Assembly (NCBI RefSeq): GCF_000245015.1
Contig: NZ_JH600070.1
Coordinates: forward strand, 3,083,252-3,147,251
DNA length: 64,000 bases
Source: Beggiatoa alba B18LD
GTDB taxonomy: Bacteria > Pseudomonadota > Gammaproteobacteria > Beggiatoales > Beggiatoaceae
Direction of reading: 5' to 3'
Shown here piece by piece: positions 50,647 to 59,778 of this stretch. Made by a program: the position numbers and the translations under genes. Position 1 is the first letter of the stretch. Each line of letters opens with the position of its first letter. The notes beneath the pieces are model-generated. The model saw only the letters and a program-made list of their open reading frames with translations, was not told the DNA's origin and made no database searches.

Positions 50647-51124
50647 AATATCCTATAGTGGTTTGTCAATCGCTAAATTTGCTGTTTTTGCTAACATTCA
50701 GTCACAAGCCTTCGGCTTACGCATGAAAAATAAATCAAGCAATCTAGTTTCTATTAAAGAATCAAATGAACTCAATAGCTTAATAATTATCAATGACCTT
50801 GAGTTCTCATCCGTGAATGCGAGGTCTATAAGCATACTACAGAGTGGTAATCTAACTCTATAAGCCGAGACTTTTTAGGTGTATTATCAAATTCTCCTTA
50901 CGAAAAAATACCCTGCGTAAACACTCCTTAACGCTATCCCAACCCATACATTCATTCTTTATAAAGCAGAAATAATAGTGATTTTAAACACAATGCCCTT
51001 ATAAAATAACCAGCATCATTTCTCTCCCATCATTCAGGAGTCAATGATGATTTTGTGAGGATGTTCCCTAAACCAACTTGTTAGTTTTACAAAACCAACA
51101 CCGTTCTATGAGGAAATAAACCCA
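50647..51124. other. Intergenic region, no gene recognised
   Basis: This 478-bp gap separates divergent genes. It contains a small palindrome (AAGCC TTC GGCTT, about 50706-50718) and an AGGAAAT Shine-Dalgarno before the LivK-like start. No RNA gene or repeat was recognised. A 66-codon frame (50663-50863) has no detectable homology or codon pattern and is left out. Confidence 0.4.
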
Positions 51125-52246
51125 ATGAAACCACTCAATCAACTTTTTAAAACCACCCTGCTAGCTACAAGCATAACCATTATGCCTTTTTCTAGCGCAC
51201 TTTATGCCGACGAAGAAATTAGTATAGCCGTTGCAGGTCCTATCACAGGACAATACGCCACGTTCGGACACCAAATGAAAACAGGCACAGAAATAGCCGT
51301 TGAAGACCTGAATAAGGCAGGCGGCGTGCTGGGGAAAAAGTTAAAGTTAGAAGTCGGTGACGACGCATGTGACCCCAAACAAGCTGTTGCCGTTGCTAAC
51401 CAACTCGCTAACAAAAAAGTTGCATTAGTTGCTGGACATTTCTGCTCAGGTTCATCAATTCCCGCCTCCAAAGTCTATAACGAAGAAGGCGTTATCATGA
51501 TTTCCCCCGGCTCTACCAATCCCAAACTGACAGAAGAAGGCTTATCCAACGTCTTCCGTGTTTGCGGACGTGACGACCAACAAGGCGCGGTTGCGGGTGA
51601 ATATATCGCCAAAAAATACGCCGACAAAAAAGTTGCCATCCTCCACGACAAAAGCGCGTATGGTAAAGGTCTAGCCGACGAAACCAAAAAAGCCTTAAAC
51701 GCAGCGGGTAAACAAGAAGTCATGTATGAAGCCATCACCGCAGGCGAAAAAGACTACTCCGCCATTGTCTCCAAACTCAAAAAAGAACAAATTGACGTTG
51801 TCTATTTAGGGGGATACCACACCGAAGCAGGCTTAATCATCCGCCAAATGCGTGACCAAGGCATGTCCACCATTCTCGCCGCAGGCGATGCCCTCATGAC
51901 CGATGAATTCTGGTCAATTACAGGAGCAGCAGGTGAAGGTACACTCATGACATTCAGCCCAGACCCCAGCAAAAACCCCATTGCTGAACCCATTGTTGCT
52001 ACATTCCGCGCCAAAAAAATCGAGCCTGTTGGCTACATGTTATACAGCTACGGTGCTGTACAAGCATGGGCGCAAGCCGTAGAAAAAGCAGGTACAACCG
52101 ATGCGAAAAAAGTAGAAGAAGTTTTGCGCAAAGAAACCTTTAAGACTGTTTTAGGCGATGTCAGCTTTAACGCAAAAGGCGACGTTAACGCCCCTGGTTA
52201 CGTCTTCTACGTCTGGAAAAACGGCAAATATGACTACGTAGAATAA
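51125..52246 (+). CDS. Branched-chain amino acid ABC transporter substrate-binding protein (LivJ/LivK type)
   Basis: A periplasmic binding protein of 373 residues with a signal peptide (SSALYADEE). The mature start ISIAVAGPITGQYATFGHQMKTGTEIAVEDLNKAGGVLGKKLKLEVGDDACDPKQAVAVANQL is the type I fold of LivJ/LivK, with the usual disulfide partner Cys in DDACD and in GHFCSGSS. Leucine, isoleucine or valine are expected, although family members also bind amides or aromatic compounds. No permease (LivHM) or ATPase (LivGF) gene is nearby, so it is an orphan in the window. A strong terminator follows at 52266-52300. Confidence 0.9.
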   Translation: MKPLNQLFKTTLLATSITIMPFSSALYADEEISIAVAGPITGQYATFGHQMKTGTEIAVEDLNKAGGVLGKKLKLEVGDDACDPKQAVAVANQLANKKVALVAGHFCSGSSIPASKVYNEEGVIMISPGSTNPKLTEEGLSNVFRVCGRDDQQGAVAGEYIAKKYADKKVAILHDKSAYGKGLADETKKALNAAGKQEVMYEAITAGEKDYSAIVSKLKKEQIDVVYLGGYHTEAGLIIRQMRDQGMSTILAAGDALMTDEFWSITGAAGEGTLMTFSPDPSKNPIAEPIVATFRAKKIEPVGYMLYSYGAVQAWAQAVEKAGTTDAKKVEEVLRKETFKTVLGDVSFNAKGDVNAPGYVFYVWKNGKYDYVE

Positions 52247-52265
52247 TCTACAAAGCCTTACCCCT

Positions 52266-52300
52266 AAAAAATGGCTCACCTCAACACTGAGCCATTTTTA
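52266..52300 (+). terminator. Intrinsic terminator of the LivK-like gene
   Basis: AAAAATGGCTCA (52267-52278) pairs with TGAGCCATTTTT (52288-52299) around a 9-base loop. The T-rich end completes a standard terminator, usable from both sides. Confidence 0.85.
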
Positions 52301-52328
52301 TATTGACTTTCCTAATACCAAATCTCCC

Positions 52329-53372
52329 ATGAAAAGCATTCACGATAAAGGCTATAAAAGACTGTTTTCCAATAAAACTTTTTTTCGCCAACTGATAGAA
52401 ACCTTTGTTCCAGAACCATGGGTGCAAGATATTGATTTCGAGAGTTGCGAACGCCTAGAAAAAACCTTTATTACTGACCACTACAAAGAAACCGAAAGCG
52501 ACCTTATTTACAAAGTCAAATTTAAACAACAAGAAGCCTATATTTACGTTTTACTCGAATTTCAATCGACCATTGTTTGGTTTATGGCGTTGCGCGTCCT
52601 ACACTATATCTGTAGTTTCTGGCTAGACTACGCAGAAAGTCACCCCAAAAAGAAAAAACTACCGCCAATATTTCCCGTTGTACTCTACAATGGAAAAGGA
52701 AAATGGAAAAAAAGCACAGAATTGCAGGCTATTTTAGAAAAACCTGAGTTACTAGGCGTTTATACGCCCAATTTCCGCTTTTTCAAAATTGCTGAAAACG
52801 ACTACTCACCCGAACAACTCCAACAGATACAAAATTTAGTCTCTACCCTTTTTCTTGCGGAAACTCACCCACAAGATATCAAAAAACTGGCACAACAAGC
52901 TTTAATCCTCTTTGATAAAACTGACATAGAAGCCGCATCGCTATTCCTGAACTGGTTTATGCAACTGGTTGTACATGGCAAGCGAGAAATTCAGGATTAT
53001 CAAATATTAGAAACGATTTACCATGACAAACTGGAGGCAGAAATGACACTCACACAAGCAATGGATCAAGAACGTCAAATTTCGTTCAATCTCGGACGAC
53101 AAGAAGGGGAGCTAATCGGTATAGAAAAAGGGGAGTTAATTGGCATACAGAAAGGCGAGAAGATCGGTATAGAAAAAGGGGTGAAACAAGCTAAAACTGA
53201 GACTTTAACCCAGTTACTTACGCACCGCTTTAAGCCCTTAAGCGATGAACAAAAACAGCAAATTCAACAGCTCAGTATAGAACAAATCGATGCACTGATT
53301 CTTAAACTAATTCAACCCAATATTGTAACATTCGCCGATTTCTGGCAAGAAATCAGCCTTTATTTACACTAA
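52329..53372 (+). CDS. Rpn family recombination-promoting nuclease / putative transposase
   Basis: A 347-residue Rpn-type protein (PF04754). The N-terminus MKSIHDKGYKRLFSNKTFFRQLIETFVPEPW and the active-site stretch ESDLIYKVKFKQQEAYIYVLLEFQST (D...E-x-Q) are intact, as is LPPIFPVVLYNGKGKWKKS. The C-terminal third has 24-bp coding repeats (KGELIGIEKGELIGIQKG) and a conserved tail THRFKPLSDEQKQQI. Within it, an in-frame ATG at 53043 has GGAGG five bases upstream, allowing a separate 109-residue C-terminal product. Rpn proteins are DNA endonucleases, linked in E. coli to phage defence and held in check by such internal products. A copy of the C-terminal part follows as a separate ORF 15 bp after the stop. 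The short gap and terminator at 52300 leave little room for a promoter. Confidence 0.85.
   Translation: MKSIHDKGYKRLFSNKTFFRQLIETFVPEPWVQDIDFESCERLEKTFITDHYKETESDLIYKVKFKQQEAYIYVLLEFQSTIVWFMALRVLHYICSFWLDYAESHPKKKKLPPIFPVVLYNGKGKWKKSTELQAILEKPELLGVYTPNFRFFKIAENDYSPEQLQQIQNLVSTLFLAETHPQDIKKLAQQALILFDKTDIEAASLFLNWFMQLVVHGKREIQDYQILETIYHDKLEAEMTLTQAMDQERQISFNLGRQEGELIGIEKGELIGIQKGEKIGIEKGVKQAKTETLTQLLTHRFKPLSDEQKQQIQQLSIEQIDALILKLIQPNIVTFADFWQEISLYLH
53033..53045 (+). promoter_or_regulatory. Internal Shine-Dalgarno and ATG in the second Rpn gene
   Basis: GGAGG (53033-53037) stands five bases before an in-frame ATG (53043), near optimal. The product would be a 109-residue protein starting MTLTQAMDQERQISF. 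The duplicated ORF begins with the same ATG and a slightly changed signal (AGAGG, 53378-53382). Confidence 0.6.
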
Positions 53373-53387
53373 AAACTAGAGGCAGAA

Positions 53388-53708
53388 ATGACACTCACAC
53401 AAGCAATGGATCAAGAACGTCAAATTTCGTTCAATCTCGGACGACAAGAAGGGGAGTTAATTGGTATAGAAAAAGGGGAGCTAATTGGCATACAGAAAGG
53501 CGAGAAGATCGGTATAGAAAAAGGGGTGAAACAAGCTAAAACTGAGACTTTAACCCAGTTACTTACGCACCGCTTTGAACCCTTAAGCGATGAACAAAAA
53601 CAACAAATTTCTAAATTCAGTATTGAACAACTAGACACACTACTTTTAAAACTCCTTCAACCTAATATCACAACCCTTGCCGACTTCTGGCGAGAAATAA
53701 CCCCCTAA
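53388..53708 (+). CDS. Free-standing copy of the second Rpn C-terminal region (RpnS-like)
   Basis: The 106-residue ORF begins MTLTQAMDQERQISFNLGRQEG and is near-identical to the C-terminal part of the preceding nuclease up to about residue 75. It then diverges (ISKFSIEQLDTLLLKLLQPNITTLADFWREITP against IQQLSIEQIDALILKLIQPNIV in the parent). It has its own AGAGG Shine-Dalgarno at 53378-53382, the same position as the internal signal of the parent. It starts 15 bp after the parent stop, so it would be cotranscribed. The duplicated unit starts at the internal translation start, as in the first Rpn locus. An antitoxin role by analogy with RpnS, or a recombination cassette for swapping tails, are the two readings. 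Confidence 0.6.
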   Translation: MTLTQAMDQERQISFNLGRQEGELIGIEKGELIGIQKGEKIGIEKGVKQAKTETLTQLLTHRFEPLSDEQKQQISKFSIEQLDTLLLKLLQPNITTLADFWREITP

Positions 53709-53761
53709 TATCCATTAACATTGCAATAACCCATAAAAATATATAAAGGTAATAACCAGTT

Positions 53762-55534
53762 ATGTGTGGCATCTGTGGCGAATTACGTTTCGATAATACC
53801 TCCCCGCAACTCGACAATCTCAAACGCATGACAAGCGTACTCGCTCGACGTGGCCCTGACAGTGAAGGCTACTACCAAACTGATACCGTTGCCTTTGGAC
53901 ACCGTCGCCTATCCGTTATCGACCTCTCCGAACGAGGCACACAGCCAATGGTCGACAACCAACATAATTTAATCCTTGTTTTCAACGGCACGATTTACAA
54001 CTATCGAGAACTACGCCACGAACTTATCGAAAAAGGCTACCAATTCCAATCAGAAACTGACACCGAAGTCATCCTAAAAGCCTATGCAGAATGGGGCGAT
54101 ACCTGCGTAAACTACCTACAAGGCATGTTCGCCTTCGCCATCTGGGACAAAACCCAACAACGCTTATTTCTCGCCCGCGACCGCGTTGGCATCAAACCCC
54201 TCTACTACGTCAAAACCCCCGAATTTATCCGCTTTGCCTCCACCATGCCCGCCCTGCTCGCAACAGACGGCATCAACAAACAAATAGACCCCATTGGCTT
54301 ACACCACCACCTAACCCTACACGCCGTTATCCCCGCGCCCTACACCATCCTACAAGGCATTCGCAAAGTAGAACCCGCGACAAGCCTAAGCATCAACAAA
54401 CAAGGCGACATACAACGGCGCGTTTACTGGCAACTCAACGCCACCCGACCCGCAGAAACCTACAGCGAACAAGACTGGATAGAACTCACCCACACCGCCC
54501 TAAAAAACGCCGTCAGCAGTCACCGCTCCGTTGCCGATGTCCCCGTTGGCGTACTCCTCTCAGGCGGATTAGACTCAAGCCTACTCGTTGGACTGCTTGC
54601 CGAACACTACGACGCACACAACCTGCTGACTTTCTCCGTTGGCTTTGAAGATGCCCCCGAAGAAAAAGGCAGCGAATTCGAATACTCAGACCAAATTGTC
54701 GCCCGCTACAAAACCCGCCACCACCGCTACACCATACCCAACGCCCAAGTTCTACAACGCCTCCCCGAAGCCATCCAAAACATGGCAGAACCAATGGTCG
54801 GACAAGATGCTGTTGCCTTCTACCTACTTGCCGAACAAGTGTCACAAACCGTAAAAGTCGTTCAAAGCGGACAAGGTGCGGATGAAGTCTTTGGCGGATA
54901 CTTCTGGTATCCCCTCATGAACGCCGCAACAGGCAACGACTTAGACCGCTTTCGCCCCTACTACTTTGACCGCACCCACAACGAATTTTTAGAAACCGTA
55001 CACCCCGACTACCACGGCGAAGACTACACCGCGCAAACCATCGCCAACCTTCTTGCCCAAGACAACGCCAGCGAATTCCTAGACAAAGTGCTACGCATGG
55101 ATGTCACCACCTTAATTGTTGACGACCCCGTTAAACGGGTTGATAACATGACAATGGCGTGGGGATTAGAAGCCCGTGTCCCTTTCCTAGACCAACAATT
55201 GCTTGAAACCGCTGCCAGAATGCCACCCAGCTTAAAAATGCGCGAAAATGGCAAATATCCCCTAAAAGCCATCGCCCGCAAACTCCTCCCTGCCAGCGTC
55301 ATCGACCGCCCAAAAGGCTACTTTCCTGTCCCTGCTTTAAAATACGTCCGTGGTGAATTTTTAACCTTTATGCGAGAAGTCCTACAATCCGACACCTGTC
55401 GACAACGCCAACTATTTAACCGCACCTATGTCGACAAACTCCTTGCTAATCCAGAAGCTTACATGACCCCGCTACAAGGCAGTAAACTATGGCATTTAGC
55501 CCTTTTAGAATCTTGGTTACAAACCCATCTTTAA
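53762..55534 (+). CDS. Asparagine synthase-type amidotransferase, probably N-acetylglutaminylglutamine amidotransferase
   Basis: A glutamine-dependent amidotransferase of 590 residues. The N-terminal Ntn domain starts with the nucleophile Cys2 (MCGICGE), and the synthase domain has the PP-loop VLLSGGLDSSLL (about 262-273). The synthetase part, with MVGQDAVAFYLLAEQVSQTVKVVQSGQGADEVFGGYFWYP, resembles the branch that makes the osmolyte N-acetylglutaminylglutamine amide more than classical AsnB, and the length fits. That branch normally sits beside a ligase/GNAT gene, which is not here, so the assignment is tentative. The codon use is richer in C-ending codons than the neighbours, leaving long antisense and offset frames. 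A terminator follows at 55584-55622. Confidence 0.8.
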   Translation: MCGICGELRFDNTSPQLDNLKRMTSVLARRGPDSEGYYQTDTVAFGHRRLSVIDLSERGTQPMVDNQHNLILVFNGTIYNYRELRHELIEKGYQFQSETDTEVILKAYAEWGDTCVNYLQGMFAFAIWDKTQQRLFLARDRVGIKPLYYVKTPEFIRFASTMPALLATDGINKQIDPIGLHHHLTLHAVIPAPYTILQGIRKVEPATSLSINKQGDIQRRVYWQLNATRPAETYSEQDWIELTHTALKNAVSSHRSVADVPVGVLLSGGLDSSLLVGLLAEHYDAHNLLTFSVGFEDAPEEKGSEFEYSDQIVARYKTRHHRYTIPNAQVLQRLPEAIQNMAEPMVGQDAVAFYLLAEQVSQTVKVVQSGQGADEVFGGYFWYPLMNAATGNDLDRFRPYYFDRTHNEFLETVHPDYHGEDYTAQTIANLLAQDNASEFLDKVLRMDVTTLIVDDPVKRVDNMTMAWGLEARVPFLDQQLLETAARMPPSLKMRENGKYPLKAIARKLLPASVIDRPKGYFPVPALKYVRGEFLTFMREVLQSDTCRQRQLFNRTYVDKLLANPEAYMTPLQGSKLWHLALLESWLQTHL

Positions 55535-55583
55535 AAACATATAGATAAGTATCACCTCGTTCCCCGCGAGACAGTAAGAACGA

Positions 55584-55622
55584 AAAAAAGAGGCAATCAC
55601 CCTCAGCTATTGCCTCTTTTTC
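55584..55622 (+). terminator. Intrinsic terminator of the amidotransferase gene
   Basis: AAAAAGAGGCAAT (55585-55597) pairs with ATTGCCTCTTTTT (55609-55621) around an 11-base loop. Confidence 0.85.
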
Positions 55623-55760
55623 TCTCTGATTTGCACTATTCAACAAGCGTAAAAAAACATACCTAACCATGCTTTAAAACGCTATTTTTCCATGAAAATT
55701 AAAGGCTCTTATGATAGCATTTTGTAAAATCAATCATTATCCAACAATGGATTTAACACA

Positions 55761-56945
55761 ATGCAACTTATTTTTGATGTTCTTGGCTGGATTTTCTATA
55801 AAATACTTGTCTTTGCAATAGTTTCCATCGTCTTTGTTTCTGGAACTGCCTTTTATCACTGGGTTACGACATTAGAATTACAAGACTTACCTCCCCTAAC
55901 AGAACAAACTCAACAAATTCTCAAAAAAATCCCCGTTATTGCCTTCAATGACCCTAAAGTGCAAGAAATCTGCACAGATATGTCTAAAAAAGGCAAACTA
56001 TTACAAAGTACTAGCCAAGACTTTTTACAACGTCAACAAGCTCCAAACCCTTTCCGACATCCCTTCGATTACTACATGTGGAAAACCGCAGAACAAGCGT
56101 TTATAAATACGCAAAATCAAGCGATTGCTGAGTTTGATAAAAGTGTTGCTACCTGCAATCAATACTTAATCGATGAACATGATATGGCAGAAAAACGGAC
56201 AAAAGATGAATTAGCCAGCAAAATCCAAGAAATCAGCAAAGAACAAGAAACAACGCTTGCCGTTCTAAACCTGCGGTTTGAAAAAATAAAAGAACTTGAA
56301 GCAAGACTTAACAGACTTAAAGAAACACGTCCTAATCCTGCTAATCCTTTAAATGCAGTTGCTTACTATCAATGGCGGGACGAAAAAGATGCAGTGAATA
56401 GTGAACTTAACACATTGAATTCAGAGAAAAGAGAATTAACACTTAAGCAAGTGCTACAAGCGAAAGTGATACAACACTTGCAAGACAATATGAGCTATTC
56501 CGCTGATGAATCCAGACTTCAACAAAAAATTACAGACCTCAACGCACAACTGAGCAACCTGAAAAGACAACATAATGATATTAAAAGTCAGATAAATGTG
56601 CTGAAACAAGAAGAACCTTATTGGATACAAAACCCTTTTAGTAGTTGGCTAGATAAATACGAAGCATTAATTAACCAAAAAGACACATTAATCACGCAAC
56701 AACAACAAATTATTAACGAAAAAAACCGCCTAGAAAAACTAAAAGCGGATGGTGTCGCCCAATTTTCCCCGTTAAATACCCTCCTCAACCTTAACGATGT
56801 ATTATGGAATACGTTCAAAACTTACTTATTTAGCACGTTTTTTTTAGCATTCATGATTCTTTTTGGGAACTTATTACAAAAAAGCTTTTGGTACTTCGTT
56901 ATTGCAAAACAAGCGAGCTATACCAAGCCGATTACTATCGATTGA
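55761..56945 (+). CDS. Membrane-anchored coiled-coil protein, unknown
   Basis: A 394-residue protein with one hydrophobic helix at each end (about 8-33 and 355-378) and a central part rich in heptads: about 150-215, 230-290 (KRELTLKQVLQAKVIQHLQDN; LQQKITDLNAQLSNLKRQHNDIKSQINVL) and 305-345. Two similar short segments, NPFRHPFDYYMWKTAEQAFINTQNQ and NPLNAVAYYQWRDEKDAVNSELN and NPFSSWLDKYEALINQKDTL, suggest a threefold repeat of a N-P-F/L...W/Y unit. Both ends in the membrane with a long coiled-coil between suggests a spacer or scaffold across the periplasm or in the cytoplasm. No family is recognised. It likely forms an operon with the gene 14 bp downstream. Confidence 0.5.
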   Translation: MQLIFDVLGWIFYKILVFAIVSIVFVSGTAFYHWVTTLELQDLPPLTEQTQQILKKIPVIAFNDPKVQEICTDMSKKGKLLQSTSQDFLQRQQAPNPFRHPFDYYMWKTAEQAFINTQNQAIAEFDKSVATCNQYLIDEHDMAEKRTKDELASKIQEISKEQETTLAVLNLRFEKIKELEARLNRLKETRPNPANPLNAVAYYQWRDEKDAVNSELNTLNSEKRELTLKQVLQAKVIQHLQDNMSYSADESRLQQKITDLNAQLSNLKRQHNDIKSQINVLKQEEPYWIQNPFSSWLDKYEALINQKDTLITQQQQIINEKNRLEKLKADGVAQFSPLNTLLNLNDVLWNTFKTYLFSTFFLAFMILFGNLLQKSFWYFVIAKQASYTKPITID

Positions 56946-56959
56946 GATAACAGAGAAAA

Positions 56960-57673
56960 ATGATGAACGGTAATCACACTTTAAATATTATTTTGAAACC
57001 GAATGAAACCCTGTTTGTTCACTTGGGTTGGCTACAATATTGCCCTGTCGGTATTATTAAAAAAACAAAGTTTCTATGGTCTTGGCGTTATCCTTTTTTG
57101 AGCTATCTAGCGAACTTAAAAGAAATGCAAGTTCTTAAATTACCTGACACAATGACCGAAACAAGCCTGACTTTAGGCTCAAAAGAAGACGCATATAAAC
57201 ACCTAATTGCTGTCGATTTAAATCAATATCAAGCTGTTGTTTTACATCCGCGTCATGTTATTGCCATACAAGGCGATGTTCACTTAAAAAAATGTTGGGT
57301 ATTGAATCGATTACATGGCTGGGTAACAGGACGCTTACGTTATATTATTTTTTATGGAACAGGCACTATTTACGTTTATGGACAAGGCGGGGTTCATTTA
57401 GAGCAAGTAACCTCTCAACAAGCCGTCAGAGTTGACCAATACGCATTAATCGGTAATCAAGCAAATATCCCATTTACCACCATTCGCAATGAAACTTTTT
57501 GGGGATATTTCCGCGAAAAAGAAGCTTTATTCGATTACCACTTCATGGGCGATGGCGTTGTGATTCGTCAAGCAACCGTTTCACCCAATCAAATAGCCGC
57601 ACTCAATTCGAATCCCTTTACTCGTGTTATAAATGGATTAAGCAGTATTGTTGGCAAAGTGTTAGGCTTCTAA
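56960..57673 (+). CDS. Conserved protein of unknown function, possibly AIM24-like
   Basis: This 237-residue protein lacks a signal peptide. Its middle, VVLHPRHVIAIQGDVHLKKCWVLNRLHGWVTGRLRYIIFYGTGTIYVYGQGGVHLEQV (about 93-152), with short beta strands, aromatic and Gly residues, recalls the AIM24/TRAP-like beta-helix-like proteins, but the match is weak. The end (NPFTRVINGLSSIVGKVLGF) is amphipathic and could bind a membrane. It lies 14 bp after the coiled-coil membrane protein, so the pair probably works together. A repeat fragment lies directly downstream at 57749. Confidence 0.4.
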   Translation: MMNGNHTLNIILKPNETLFVHLGWLQYCPVGIIKKTKFLWSWRYPFLSYLANLKEMQVLKLPDTMTETSLTLGSKEDAYKHLIAVDLNQYQAVVLHPRHVIAIQGDVHLKKCWVLNRLHGWVTGRLRYIIFYGTGTIYVYGQGGVHLEQVTSQQAVRVDQYALIGNQANIPFTTIRNETFWGYFREKEALFDYHFMGDGVVIRQATVSPNQIAALNSNPFTRVINGLSSIVGKVLGF

Positions 57674-57748
57674 TTTTTGCAAAAAATCCTTACTTTACAA
57701 TAAGTAAAATAGCTGGCAGTCCTTTAAAGACCGCTAACCCTAACCGCT

Positions 57749-57788
57749 TTTTAATCCTACTAACTCTGTAAATCCTAACTCAGACAAT
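57749..57788. repeat. Fragment of the TGTCTGAATCAG repeat family
   Basis: TTTTAATCCTACTAACTCTGTAAATCCTAACTCAGACAA is a diverged right half of the repeat core, ending immediately before the recD start. Confidence 0.5.
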
Positions 57789-59630
57789 ATGATAGAGACA
57801 AAATCCATGCTTCAACGTCTAGCTGTCTTACAAGAAAATGCCGTTTTATCGGAAATGGATTTACATTTTAGTCGCTTTATTGCCCGTTTAGCCCAATCAG
57901 AAGATGACAATATCCCCTTAAGTGCCGCATTAACCAGCTATATGGTTGCGCAAGGGCATGTTTGCTTAGATTTAAAACAATTTGCAGGTCAACTTTTTCC
58001 CGCTAATCCTGAAACCGAATTGCCTGAAACAGCCCGTTTACAACTTCCCGCCTTAAACACATGGTTACACAGTCTGCAACACAGTCGCGTTGTTGGACAA
58101 AAAGGCGACTATAAACCATTTATTTTAGAAGAAACCCGTTTATATCTCTATCGTTACTGGGATTATGAACAACTATTAGCGCGACAAATTCATCAACGAT
58201 TAACAGAAACTGATAGCTTAGAACAAGAACTGAATCAAGAAACCTTAAGACTGGGTTTACATGATTTATTTCATAATTCCACTCTGCCCGCAGGCGAAAC
58301 CGATTGGCAAAGAACCGTAGCATTACAAGCGGTATCAAACCGTTTTTGTATTATTTCAGGCGGGCCGGGAACAGGCAAAACCACTACAGTTGTTAAAATT
58401 CTCGCCCTATTACTCGCCCAAAAAACTGACTTACAAATTGCCCTTGTCGCGCCAACAGGCAAAGCCGCCGCCCGTTTACAAGAAGCAATTACCCAAAATA
58501 AACACCGTCTCAGTTGTTCTGTTGAAATAAAAGCAAAAATTCCACAAGAAACGTCAACGATTCATCGCTTATTAGGCAGTATTCCCAACTCTCCCTATTT
58601 TCAACGTAATGCACAAAATCCTCTACCTTATGATGTGATTGTTGTCGATGAAGCCTCTATGGTTGATTTGGCATTAATGGCAAAGCTGGTGCAAGCGATT
58701 CAGCCCCACGCCCGTTTAATTTTACTCGGCGATAAAGACCAACTGGCTTCTGTTGAAGCAGGGACAGTATTAGGCGATTTATGCGCAGTTTTAGATAATC
58801 CACCAAGTCACCCGATTTTAAACAAATTGAGTGAAAATATTGTGTTATTAAGAAAAAGTTATCGTTTTGATGATAATAGCGGTATTGGAAAAGTGGCGCA
58901 CGCGGTTAAAACAGGGAATGCACAAGGCGCGTTAAACGCACTAAAAACAGCTGATTCTAATGTGCAATGGTTCAGCTTGCCGATAAACACCCGTTTACAA
59001 ACAGCATTACGTGAGCAAGTTATCGCGGGTTTTAGCCATTATTTAAGCCTGATTAATCAACGTTCTCAAGACCCACAAAAGATATTACAAGCATTTGATG
59101 AGTTTCGTATTTTATGCGCCTTACGCAAGGGCATGTATGGCGTGGAAGCGGTAAACCGCGTGATTGAACAGATTTTAAAAGCCGAAGGGTTAATAAAGTC
59201 TTATTATCCTTGGTATGTCGGACGACCGATTTTAATCACCCAAAATGATTACACCACGCATTTATACAATGGTGATATTGGGATAGTGTTATGGAGTCAA
59301 GAATCGCGCAATGAATTGCAAGCCTATTTCCCCGCAACAGATGGCGGAGAACCTCGCGCATTTTGGCTTAACCGTTTACCAGAACATGAAACCGTTTATG
59401 CAATGACGATTCATAAAAGTCAAGGTTCTGAATTTGATAATGTATTACTGTTATTACCTGAGCAAGAATCGCCGATTTTAACGCGAGAATTGCTTTATAC
59501 AGGCATTACCCGCGCTAAAAAAACCGTGAGTATTTGGGGAAAAGAACCTGTTTTTACCAAAGCCGTACAAGCGCGGATTTTGCGTAATTCGGGGTTGGGG
59601 GAGGGGTTGATGAGTGCACACACAGGATGA
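57789..59630 (+). CDS. recD: Exodeoxyribonuclease V alpha subunit (RecD)
   Basis: The 5'-to-3' helicase subunit of RecBCD, used in repair of double-strand breaks. Motif I GGPGTGKTTTVVKI (about 190-203), Walker B VIVVDEASMVDLALM, the KDQLASVEAGTVLGD motif III and the C-terminal helicase motifs AMTIHKSQGSEFDNVLLLLP and ELLYTGITRAKKTVSIWG are intact. The N-terminal domain (1-150) is typical and length (613) is normal. recB and recC usually lie immediately upstream; here two unknown genes stand instead, so they must be elsewhere or lost. The start may be the ATG at 57789 or 57810 (MLQRLAVLQ); no strong Shine-Dalgarno decides. Confidence 0.93.
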   Translation: MIETKSMLQRLAVLQENAVLSEMDLHFSRFIARLAQSEDDNIPLSAALTSYMVAQGHVCLDLKQFAGQLFPANPETELPETARLQLPALNTWLHSLQHSRVVGQKGDYKPFILEETRLYLYRYWDYEQLLARQIHQRLTETDSLEQELNQETLRLGLHDLFHNSTLPAGETDWQRTVALQAVSNRFCIISGGPGTGKTTTVVKILALLLAQKTDLQIALVAPTGKAAARLQEAITQNKHRLSCSVEIKAKIPQETSTIHRLLGSIPNSPYFQRNAQNPLPYDVIVVDEASMVDLALMAKLVQAIQPHARLILLGDKDQLASVEAGTVLGDLCAVLDNPPSHPILNKLSENIVLLRKSYRFDDNSGIGKVAHAVKTGNAQGALNALKTADSNVQWFSLPINTRLQTALREQVIAGFSHYLSLINQRSQDPQKILQAFDEFRILCALRKGMYGVEAVNRVIEQILKAEGLIKSYYPWYVGRPILITQNDYTTHLYNGDIGIVLWSQESRNELQAYFPATDGGEPRAFWLNRLPEHETVYAMTIHKSQGSEFDNVLLLLPEQESPILTRELLYTGITRAKKTVSIWGKEPVFTKAVQARILRNSGLGEGLMSAHTG

Positions 59631-59778
59631 AATAAAAATTTTTGTGATGTCTTAAAAAGCCTTACTAGCGTCTTAAATGCTAGCGGGTTTATGCTTTAAA
59701 TGGGGAAAACCATGCAATAAGTTGTCTTGTTACGTTATTCGATAAATTACGGTTTAGATATAAAAACGAAAGGTTTGT

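Noticed and set aside
54091-54648. Long overlapping plus-strand frame (185 codons) inside the amidotransferase gene
   Set aside because: It is offset from a clear enzyme gene and is composed mainly of Arg, Pro, Thr and His, as expected when C-rich codons are read out of frame. The same holds for the antisense frame at 54513-54845.
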